Origin: an uncultured Pseudomonadota bacterium
GTDB lineage: Bacteria > Myxococcota_A > UBA796 > SXON01
NCBI GenBank assembly: GCA_903844155.1
Contig: CAIMSU010000103.1
Coordinates: 1-64,000 of the forward strand
Direction of reading: 5' to 3'
DNA length: 64,000 nt
This document shows, piece after piece, positions 1 through 8,130 of the stretch. Below the pieces are notes generated by a model. The model was not told the origin of the DNA. It saw only the letters and a program-made list of their open reading frames with translations, and ran no database searches. The position numbers and the translations under genes were made by a program. Positions within the stretch are counted from its first letter, which is position 1; each line of letters starts with the position of its first letter.

Positions 1-161
1 CCCGGCGCTTCGGCGCCTACCGGGATGGGACTTGCACCCACAAGGTAGATGCAGCCCGCCGCCGCGCTCGTCCCCGCCTGCGCGGATTCGGGCTCGGAGG
101 CTTCAGGACGCACCATGTTCGCCAGATAACCGCCCCCGGCCCAGGGCTCGGGCTCGGGCTA

Positions 162-194
162 TGATCCAGAACCGCAGAGGGGGGTTCTGGATCA
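162..194. terminator. Strong stem-loop upstream of the first gene
   Basis: A perfect 12-bp inverted repeat (TGATCCAGAACC at 162-173 and GGTTCTGGATCA at 183-194) encloses a 9-base loop. No U-tract follows on either strand, so it is terminator-like rather than a canonical intrinsic terminator. It lies between the left edge and the first supported gene and may end a transcript entering from the left. The rest of bases 1-243 holds only a small UUCG-loop hairpin near position 4-17 and no supported gene. Confidence 0.4.
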
Positions 195-243
195 ATGCGG
201 ACGCCGCCACGAGATAGGGGTGGACGCGTCAAGGAGCCATCTC

Positions 244-852
244 ATGTTGAACGTCCGCATCATGGTCCACCAGCGAGCCAGGATCAGCCTCATCGCCCTG
301 CTCCTCGCCGCTCCCGGCGCCGCCCGCGCCGACCCGCTCGCCCTCCGCCTCCCCACCGCCGGCACCGTCGTCGCCATCGGCTGGGGCGACCTGGCCGCCG
401 GCTACTGGCAGGCGCCCGGGCTCGGCTTCGCCGTCGACGGCCACCTTCCCGGCCAGCTCGGCCTCTACATCGGCACCCGCGCGCACACGGGAAAGGGGAT
501 GGGCCTTGATTTTGGCATCGCCGGCGGGCCCGAGGTCACCCTGGCCGGCCCCTCACTCAAGGACGGACTCCCCGCCTTTGACCTGATGATCGCGCCGTGG
601 TGTGACTTCGCGCTTCGCGGCCGGGGCGTCTTCGACGTCGGCTTCACGCTCCCCGGGACGGCCGGCTTGAGCGTGTTCGGCGCGACGTGGTCGGCGCCGC
701 TTCTGCTGGAGGCGTCCGGCGGGTGGACGTTCGGGACGGTCCGAATCGGGCTCTGGGGAAACGTGGGCGGAACGTACGCGGTATCGGACTGGATTCCGGA
801 GGGCAACGGCGGCCTTTGGCTCGGCGTCGCGCGCGAGAATCGCACGCGCTGA
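244..852 (+). CDS. Exported protein, probably outer-membrane barrel-like, unknown function
   Basis: The product is about 202 residues. It begins with a signal peptide (hydrophobic stretch SLIALLLAAPGAARA, cleavage likely before DP). The mature part is rich in alternating Gly, aromatic and hydrophobic residues (for example GYWQAPGLGF, TFGTVRIGLWGNVGG), as in outer-membrane beta-barrels. I chose ATG 244 because AAGGAG lies 7 bases upstream; the ORF track starts at an upstream GTG (220) without such a site. It stands about 100 bases before the ATP synthase operon and on the same strand, but has no known role in that complex. No family is recognised. The export call is firm, the barrel call is inference. 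Confidence 0.6.
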   Translation: MLNVRIMVHQRARISLIALLLAAPGAARADPLALRLPTAGTVVAIGWGDLAAGYWQAPGLGFAVDGHLPGQLGLYIGTRAHTGKGMGLDFGIAGGPEVTLAGPSLKDGLPAFDLMIAPWCDFALRGRGVFDVGFTLPGTAGLSVFGATWSAPLLLEASGGWTFGTVRIGLWGNVGGTYAVSDWIPEGNGGLWLGVARENRTR

Positions 853-951
853 GCCCCTCCGGCGCGGCAATGAGGCGCGCTGGGGACGGATCCCGCCCTT
901 GCCGTCCACCCCTCGGACGGTTAGCCGGCCCCCCCTGAAGGAGTCTGGCCC

Positions 952-1389
952 GTGAACATCATCCCGGACCTTCACCTGGCGCTGCTCCAGGTCGTGCCGT
1001 TCCTTGTACTCGTGGCCGGCCTGCAGGCGATCCTGTTCAAGCCCATGCTCGATTACCTGCACGATCGCGCAGCCGCCACGGTCGGTGCAAAACATGACGC
1101 GCAGGAGCTCGTGAAGCGGGCGGAAGCCCAGAGCGCCGAGTACGAGGCGCGGCTCAAGAAAGTATTGGCGGAGATCGCCGCCTATCGCAGCGGCCTGCGG
1201 GTCGACGCGCACAAGGCGCACGCGCACCAGGTCGCCGAAGCACGCCGCGAGTCGGATGTGCTGCTGCACAGCGCCGTCGGGGCCGTTCAGCGGGATGCGG
1301 ATGCCGCGCGAAAGGCGGTCGGGGCCATGGCCCACGAGCTGGCCGGCCAGATCGCCACGACCGTCCTCGGTCGGCCGGTGGAGGCGTAG
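952..1389 (+). CDS. atpF': F1Fo ATP synthase subunit b' (peripheral stalk)
   Basis: This is the first of two b-type stalk subunits. It has one N-terminal membrane helix (about residues 8-30) and then a long charged amphipathic helix rich in Ala, Glu, Arg and Lys, at 145 residues a normal size. Paired b' and b genes ahead of delta are characteristic of deltaproteobacteria and photosynthetic bacteria. The two would form a heterodimeric stator that holds F1 through the delta subunit. The GTG start at 952 is preceded by GAAGGAG 8 bases upstream. The stop codon directly abuts the atpF start. Genes for Fo a and c are not upstream, so the operon is split. Confidence 0.9.
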   Translation: MNIIPDLHLALLQVVPFLVLVAGLQAILFKPMLDYLHDRAAATVGAKHDAQELVKRAEAQSAEYEARLKKVLAEIAAYRSGLRVDAHKAHAHQVAEARRESDVLLHSAVGAVQRDADAARKAVGAMAHELAGQIATTVLGRPVEA

Positions 1390-1986
1390 ATGAACCTCGC
1401 AATTCTCGGCATCTCCCAGGCGTTTGCGAGCGAGACCGCCCCGGCTGGCGGCGAGTCGGACGAGTACGCGCTGAAGCCCGACCAGATCGCGTTCGGCGCC
1501 ATCAACCTCACGATCTTCCTCGTCATCCTCTACTTCCTCGTTCGCAAGCCGATCAGCGCCGCCATCGCAGCGCGCGCCGCTTCGATCCGCAGCGGCCTGG
1601 ATGACGCGGCGCGGGTTCAGGCAGAGGCGAAAGCAAGGTTCGACGCGGTGGAGCGCAAGCTCGCCTCGCTGGACGACGAGCTTGTCGAGCTGCGCGTGGA
1701 TGCCCGAAAGGACTGCGATCGGGAGATCGAGGTGCTCAAGGCCCGGGCCGACGTCGAGGCCGCCCGCGTGCGGGAGAGCGCCGAGCGCGCCATCCGCGAG
1801 GAGACCGAGCGCGCCCGCGCGGAGATCCGCCAGGAAGCCGTGCAGATCGCCGTCAAGCTCGCCCGCGAGACCATCGCCCGCAGCATCTCGCCGCAGGACC
1901 AGGAGCGCCTCGCCCGCGAGTTCCTCGCCGCGGTGGACGCCGACAAACCCGCCCGTGCCTCGCTGCTCCCCGGAGGCTCCACGTGA
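1390..1986 (+). CDS. atpF: F1Fo ATP synthase subunit b (peripheral stalk)
   Basis: Second b-type subunit, 198 residues, longer than b'. An N-terminal extension of about 30 residues (ending SETAPAGGESDEY) precedes the membrane helix (INLTIFLVILYFLVRKPI). This is followed by a long, highly charged coiled-coil region and a C-terminal part that would contact delta (VKLARETIARSISPQDQERL). The N-terminus resembles a cleavable or second hydrophobic segment, as often seen for b in this lineage. The ATG follows the TAG of atpF' with no gap, and the end overlaps atpH by four bases (GTGA), which suggests translational coupling. Confidence 0.92.
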   Translation: MNLAILGISQAFASETAPAGGESDEYALKPDQIAFGAINLTIFLVILYFLVRKPISAAIAARAASIRSGLDDAARVQAEAKARFDAVERKLASLDDELVELRVDARKDCDREIEVLKARADVEAARVRESAERAIREETERARAEIRQEAVQIAVKLARETIARSISPQDQERLAREFLAAVDADKPARASLLPGGST

Positions 1987-2537
1987 TCGAAGGTTCCGTC
2001 ACCCGTCGCTACGCCAAGGCGCTGCTCGAGATCGCGCAGGAGGCCCACGCGGTCGACCGCTACGGCAACGAGCTGGAGCGCTTCCAGACCGTCTGCCGGC
2101 TCGAGGGTGGGCTGCTCGGAAACGGGCTGTGCAACCCCGTCTTCACCCTCCCCGAGCGCCGCCTCGTGCTCGAGCGCGTGCTCCCCGGGCTGAACCTTGA
2201 CCCGACGGTCGCCAACTTCCTGCGCCTGCTCCTCGAAAAGCGCCGCATGGACGGCCTCGACGGCATCGTTCGCGACTACCGCGCGTTCGCGGACGTCGAG
2301 GCGAACCGCGTCCGCGCCTCCGTCACCACCGCCGCAGCGCTCGACCCCGTGTCACGCGTGCAGGTTCAGCGCGCGCTGGAGGTCGCCACCGGCAAGTCCG
2401 TGGTCCTCGACGCGAAGGTCGACCCTGACCTCATCGGCGGCATGGTCGCCCAGGTCGGCAGCCGCGTGTACGACGCGTCGATCCGCTCGCGCCTCGACGC
2501 GCTGACGCTCACCCTCTCGAATCCCGGCCGTTCGTAG
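1983..2537 (+). CDS. atpH: F1Fo ATP synthase subunit delta
   Basis: 184 residues, the usual length of the OSCP/delta family. It links the top of the alpha3-beta3 hexamer to the b/b' stalk. The N-terminal helical domain shows the family opening (VTRRYAKALLEIAQE), and the C-terminal part shows the typical pattern (KVDPDLIGGMVAQVGSRVYDASIRSRLDAL). The GTG start overlaps the atpF stop by four bases. A gap of 45 bases with a Shine-Dalgarno-like AGGAG then leads into atpA. Confidence 0.93.
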   Translation: MIEGSVTRRYAKALLEIAQEAHAVDRYGNELERFQTVCRLEGGLLGNGLCNPVFTLPERRLVLERVLPGLNLDPTVANFLRLLLEKRRMDGLDGIVRDYRAFADVEANRVRASVTTAAALDPVSRVQVQRALEVATGKSVVLDAKVDPDLIGGMVAQVGSRVYDASIRSRLDALTLTLSNPGRS

Positions 2538-2582
2538 CCGCTTTTTCTCCCCGCTTACCCGCCCGAATCAGGAGCCGCCCCC

Positions 2583-4112
2583 ATGGACATCCGCGCCGAA
2601 GAGATCAGCCAGATCCTCAAGCAGCAGATCAAGAACTACGACGCCCGCGTGGCGGTCAGCGAGACCGGCACGGTGCTCAAGGTCGGCGACGGCATCGCCC
2701 GCATCTACGGCCTGGAAAACGCCCTCGCCGGCGAGCTGCTGGAGTTCCCGGGCGGGTTGAAGGGCATGGTGCTGAACCTTGAAGAGGACAACGTCGGCGT
2801 CGCGATCTTCGGCGACGACAAGACCATCAAGGAAGGCGACGTCGTCAAACGCACGGGCGAGATCGTCTCCGTGCCCGTCGGCCCGGCCACCCTCGGCCGC
2901 GTCGTGGACGCGCTCGGCAACGCCATCGACGGTGGCCCGCCGATCCCTCGCGACATCATGCGCCAGGTCGAGCTCAAGGCCCCCGGCATCGTCGCCCGCA
3001 AGTCCGTCCACGAGCCGCTCGAGACTGGCATCAAGGCCATCGACGGCATGATCCCCGTCGGCCGCGGCCAGCGCGAGCTCATCATCGGCGACCGGCAGAC
3101 GGGCAAGACCGCCGTCGCCATCGACACCATCATCAACCAGCGTCAGTTCTTCGACGACCCCGTCAAGAAGATGCACTGTGTCTACGTTGCCGTCGGCCAG
3201 AAGCAGTCCACGATCGCGCAGGTCGTCGAGAAGCTCAAGCAGTACGACGCGCTCAAGTACACGACGATCGTGGCGGCGCCTGCGTCCTCGCCCGCCCCGC
3301 TCCAGTTCATCGCCTGCTACACCGGCGCGACCATCGGCGAGTACTACCGCGACAACGGCATGCACGCGCTCATCGTCTACGACGATTTGTCCAAGCAGGC
3401 CGCGGCATATCGCCAGCTCTCGCTCCTGCTCCGTCGCCCGCCCGGCCGCGAGGCGTACCCCGGCGACGTCTTCTATTTGCACAGCCGTCTGCTCGAGCGC
3501 GCCTGCAAGGTCAACGACGCGTTGGGCGCGGGTAGCTTGACCGCCCTGCCGATCATCGAGACGCAGGCCGGCGACGTTTCGGCGTACATCCCCACGAACG
3601 TCATCTCCATCACCGACGGCCAGATCTTCCTGGAGACGAACCTTTTCTACGCCGGTGTTCGCCCGGCCGTGAACGTCGGCCTCTCGGTCTCCCGCGTCGG
3701 CGGCTCGGCCCAGCTCCAGGCGATGAAGGACGTCGCCGGCACGCTCAAGCTCACGCTCGCGACGTACCGCGAATTGCAGGCGTTCTCCGCCTTCGGTTCG
3801 GATCTCGACGAGGTCACCCGCAAGCAGCTCAACCGCGGCGCCCGCTTGGTCGAGCTCCTCAAGCAGGACCAGTACTCGCCGGTCCCGATGGAGCTGCAGT
3901 GCATCCAGATCGTCTGCGGCACCGAGGGCGTGTACGACGACGTCGCGGTCAACGACGTTCGCCGGTTCATCGGCGATCTGACGAGCTACTTTGAGGGCCA
4001 CGAATACACCGTCGAGCTGCGCAGCAAGCTCACCGCCAAGTTCCGCGCCGGTGGCGACCTGCGTGAAAAAGTCCTCGCCGCCGCTCGCAAGTTCCGCAGC
4101 ACCTGGAATTAG
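2583..4112 (+). CDS. atpA: F1Fo ATP synthase subunit alpha
   Basis: Non-catalytic nucleotide-binding subunit of F1, 509 residues, full length. The order is an N-terminal beta-barrel, then the nucleotide-binding domain with P-loop GDRQTGKTA (about residues 169-177), the family sequence [10 protein letters not shown] and the alpha signature region ([20 protein letters not shown]), then the helical C-terminal domain ([23 protein letters not shown]). Only three bases separate it from atpG. The sequence is ordinary, with no missing key motif. Confidence 0.98.
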   Translation: MDIRAEEISQILKQQIKNYDARVAVSETGTVLKVGDGIARIYGLENALAGELLEFPGGLKGMVLNLEEDNVGVAIFGDDKTIKEGDVVKRTGEIVSVPVGPATLGRVVDALGNAIDGGPPIPRDIMRQVELKAPGIVARKSVHEPLETGIKAIDGMIPVGRGQRELIIGDRQTGKTAVAIDTIINQRQFFDDPVKKMHCVYVAVGQKQSTIAQVVEKLKQYDALKYTTIVAAPASSPAPLQFIACYTGATIGEYYRDNGMHALIVYDDLSKQAAAYRQLSLLLRRPPGREAYPGDVFYLHSRLLERACKVNDALGAGSLTALPIIETQAGDVSAYIPTNVISITDGQIFLETNLFYAGVRPAVNVGLSVSRVGGSAQLQAMKDVAGTLKLTLATYRELQAFSAFGSDLDEVTRKQLNRGARLVELLKQDQYSPVPMELQCIQIVCGTEGVYDDVAVNDVRRFIGDLTSYFEGHEYTVELRSKLTAKFRAGGDLREKVLAAARKFRSTWN

Positions 4113-4115
4113 CCC

Positions 4116-5021
4116 ATGGCCACGCTCCGCGACATCCGCACCCGCATCGCCTCCGTCAAGAGCACCAAGCAGATCACCAACGCCATGAAGATGGTGTCGG
4201 CGGCCAAGCTGCGTCGGGCGACGGACGCGGCGGTCTCGGCGCGGCCGTGGCAGGAGACGCTGACGGCCACGCTGCAGCGCGTGGCGGCCGGGTCGGGCGA
4301 GATCGAGCATCCGCTGCGCCAGCCGCACGGCACGCTCCGGAACGTGATGCTCGTCGTCATCAGCTCCGATCGGGGCCTTTGCGGCGGGTTCAACGGGACG
4401 CTCCTCCGGCAGTCGGACGCGTGGATCAAGAACCAGCAGACGCAACCCGTCACCGGGCAGGGCGACGGCGGCCACGTCGCGGTTCGCATCCGCACCTTCG
4501 GCAAGAAGTCCCGGGACTACTTCAAGAACCGCAGCTACGTCGTTGACGAGAGCCGGATCGAGGTCACGACCGTCAACTTCCAGGCCGAGGTCAGCGCGCT
4601 GTCCGACGTCATGGTGTCGAAGTTCACCGCGGGCGAGGTCGACGAGGTCTACGTCGCCTACAACCAGTTCAAGAACACGCTCACGCAGATCCCCACCTTC
4701 GTACGCGTGCTCCCGCTGTCGATCGAGACGACCGCGGTCGCCGACCCGCACGCTGGCGCCGCGACCGCTGACTACATCTACGAGCCCAAAGGCGCCGCGA
4801 TCCTCAACACGCTGCTGCCGCTCTACCTGCGCACGCTGCTCCTCCAGTGTTTCCTGGAGACGGGTGCTGGCGAGCAGGCCGCGCGCATGACCGCGATGGA
4901 CAACGCCACGCGCAACGCCACGGATCTCATCAAGTCGCTCACGCTCGACTACAACCGCGGTCGCCAGGCGGCGATCACCAAAGAGCTCATCGAAATCGTC
5001 TCTGGCGCGGAAGCGCTCTAA
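4116..5021 (+). CDS. atpG: F1Fo ATP synthase subunit gamma (central stalk)
   Basis: 301 residues. The rotor shaft is recognisable from both terminal helices, which form the coiled coil: N-terminal MATLRDIRTRIASVKSTKQI and the C-terminal signature ARMTAMDNATRNATDLIKSL. The central Rossmann-like part contains SSDRGLCGGFN. It starts three bases after atpA and ends 18 bases before atpD. No regulatory Cys insertion such as in chloroplast gamma is seen. Confidence 0.96.
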   Translation: MATLRDIRTRIASVKSTKQITNAMKMVSAAKLRRATDAAVSARPWQETLTATLQRVAAGSGEIEHPLRQPHGTLRNVMLVVISSDRGLCGGFNGTLLRQSDAWIKNQQTQPVTGQGDGGHVAVRIRTFGKKSRDYFKNRSYVVDESRIEVTTVNFQAEVSALSDVMVSKFTAGEVDEVYVAYNQFKNTLTQIPTFVRVLPLSIETTAVADPHAGAATADYIYEPKGAAILNTLLPLYLRTLLLQCFLETGAGEQAARMTAMDNATRNATDLIKSLTLDYNRGRQAAITKELIEIVSGAEAL

Positions 5022-6476
<1,455 letters not shown>

Positions 6477-6491
6477 CTGGAGGCCGGCCCC

Positions 6492-6788
6492 ATGTCCCAA
6501 CTCAACGTTCGCATCGTCACCCCGCGCGCCATCCTGCTCGACACGATGGCCGACGGCGTCCAGGCGCCCGGTGAGATCGGCGAATTCGGCGTTCTCCCCT
6601 CGCACATCCCGTTCGTCACCACGCTGAAGCCTGGCGTGGTGACCGTGCATGGTGCCCAAGCGGTCGAGGGCACCGTCACCCGGCGCTACAATGTTGGGAC
6701 CGGCTTTGCCGAGGCGGGTCCAGACCGCGTCACCGTGCTCGTGGAGACGTGTGAGGAGATCACCGGGAACGCGATCGCGACGCACTGA
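6492..6788 (+). CDS. atpC: F1Fo ATP synthase subunit epsilon, short form
   Basis: Central-stalk subunit of 98 residues; most bacterial epsilons have about 130-140. The sequence covers the N-terminal beta-sandwich (LNVRIVTPRAILLD, GEFGVLPSHIPFVTTLKPG) and stops just after it (LVETCEEITGNAIATH). The C-terminal alpha-hairpin that inhibits ATP hydrolysis in other bacteria is therefore missing or reduced to a stub. Naturally short epsilons are known in some bacteria such as green sulfur bacteria. It starts 15 bases after atpD and closes the operon. Confidence 0.92.
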   Translation: MSQLNVRIVTPRAILLDTMADGVQAPGEIGEFGVLPSHIPFVTTLKPGVVTVHGAQAVEGTVTRRYNVGTGFAEAGPDRVTVLVETCEEITGNAIATH

Positions 6789-6841
6789 CAGCGCCGGTGC
6801 GAGTCGTTCGGCATCCTTTGGGCGGCTACGTAGGCCCCGCG

Positions 6842-6862
6842 CCGCGTAACGCCCCTACGCGG
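6842..6862. terminator. Stem-loop after the atp operon
   Basis: CCGCGTA (6842-6848) and TACGCGG (6856-6862) form a 7-bp stem with a 7-base loop about 50 bases after atpC. A similar CTACGCGG string recurs at about 6892. There is no U-tract, so the terminator role is tentative. The remainder of the 331-base gap (6789-7119), between convergent transcription units, shows nothing else I can support; ORF 6797-7084 has no family or coding signature. Confidence 0.35.
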
Positions 6863-7119
6863 AACGCCGCGATGATCCTACGCGGGGAGCGCCGGCAACG
6901 AGAGACCGCGTGCTCTACTCGAGTCATGCCCCCCTCCCAGCTTCGCCCGGCTCGCCGTCTGCGTTGCCGGCAATCCTGGTGCTCGGCGACGCCGCGTCCG
7001 GCGGACGAAGCCCCGGGGACTGAGCGCGCCAGACGACCTGGGTGTACGCACCCTTTGTGCCGGAACGGCGGTCATGTCCGCTGATCAGGAGGCTGGACGC
7101 GAGGCCGGACGGGTGGGAG

Positions 7120-8130
7120 TCATGGCGCGGAAGGCGGGACGTCGGTACCGTCGCAGACGATGTTGCCGGAGACGGTGAGGCCGCAGCCGATACCCCCATG
7201 GCCGCCCCTCTGATACTCGGCCCAATGGTCCCCCGAAGGCGCGGGGATGACTTCAAACGCCCCATACCCCCAGCAGTCTGCCTCGCTCCCATCGAGGACC
7301 ACGCCGCATGTGGCGTTGTCACCCGCGCTCAAGCTGGAGAACTGCCCGGCGGCGGGCTCTACGGTCAAGGTGTAGTCGCCACCCCAACAGGTCGGGTATC
7401 CGTCTGCGTCCAGTACGCAACAGTGGTCGATGCCACAAACCATGGAGGTGAAGCCCGAGTCAGTCGGGGTCAAGCTTTTGTAACCGGAAGCGTTGGTGAA
7501 ATAGCTGTCATCGGAGCCCCAACAGGTGGGGGTTCCAGCGTCGTCGAGGGCGCCCTGGACCGTCTCCCCCCCCGCTAGTGTGCTGAATGTTTGACCGTTG
7601 GGGGGGAACACCTCACCGTCAGGCGGCGGGGCAGAGAAATTCCCGCCCCAGCAGAGTAGGGCCCCCAGATCGTCAAGGGCACAGCCGTCCCAGCCGTTCG
7701 CTACCACGGCGGTGAACGAACCCGCCGGCGCGGGCCAGTCCGGGTCCCCGGGGAAGCAGGCAATGGCGCCGGATTCATCGAGGACGCAAACCCCGAACGC
7801 GCCGACGCTCACCTGAGCAACGGTCGTGTCAGGAAGGGAATCGAGCTCCCCGTGGGTGTCCTGCCCCCAGCAGGCGAGCCTGTTGTCATCGGCGACCGCG
7901 CAGCAATCGGCATCGCCGCAGGACAGCGCGATCCATGGCCCGGGGGTGACCGGGGGCCCGGTGTCGTGGGCCGAATCGCCGGCGGAGTCGTGGCCCGTGT
8001 CGGCGCCGCCTGTCTCGGCATTGGATGACGGCGAATCGGAGAGCCTGTCCTTGTGGGACCCGGCCTCGCAGGACCCGACCATCGCCAGCAGGGCACTCAC
8101 TCCGGTGTAGGCGATCAGGCGCTCGCTCAT
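7120..8130 (-). CDS. RCC1-like beta-propeller lipoprotein
   Basis: 336 residues. The N-terminus has a short hydrophobic stretch ending in a lipobox-like AMVGSC, then a Ser/Asp/Thr/Gly-rich linker (GGADTGHDSAGDSAHDTG). The rest consists of repeats of about 45-50 residues with a Cys-x-Leu/Val...Gly...Cys-Trp-Gly pattern (CAVADDNRLACWG, CALDDLGALLCWG, CCVLDADGYPTCWG). This is the RCC1/BLIP-II type of propeller repeat. It is probably tethered to the cell surface, with paired cysteines forming disulfides within each blade. It overlaps the preceding gene by four bases (ATGA), so the two are probably co-translated. Ligand unknown. Confidence 0.75.
   Translation of the reverse strand: MSERLIAYTGVSALLAMVGSCEAGSHKDRLSDSPSSNAETGGADTGHDSAGDSAHDTGPPVTPGPWIALSCGDADCCAVADDNRLACWGQDTHGELDSLPDTTVAQVSVGAFGVCVLDESGAIACFPGDPDWPAPAGSFTAVVANGWDGCALDDLGALLCWGGNFSAPPPDGEVFPPNGQTFSTLAGGETVQGALDDAGTPTCWGSDDSYFTNASGYKSLTPTDSGFTSMVCGIDHCCVLDADGYPTCWGGDYTLTVEPAAGQFSSLSAGDNATCGVVLDGSEADCWGYGAFEVIPAPSGDHWAEYQRGGHGGIGCGLTVSGNIVCDGTDVPPSAP

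Noticed and set aside
1-60. A tRNA gene at the left edge
   Set aside because: Only a T-arm-like segment (with G instead of the second T of the loop) is present; no matching acceptor or anticodon arm was found upstream on the minus strand.
6797-7084. 95-residue plus-strand ORF after atpC
   Set aside because: No ribosome-binding site, no family pattern and Arg/Cys-rich composition typical of non-coding frames.
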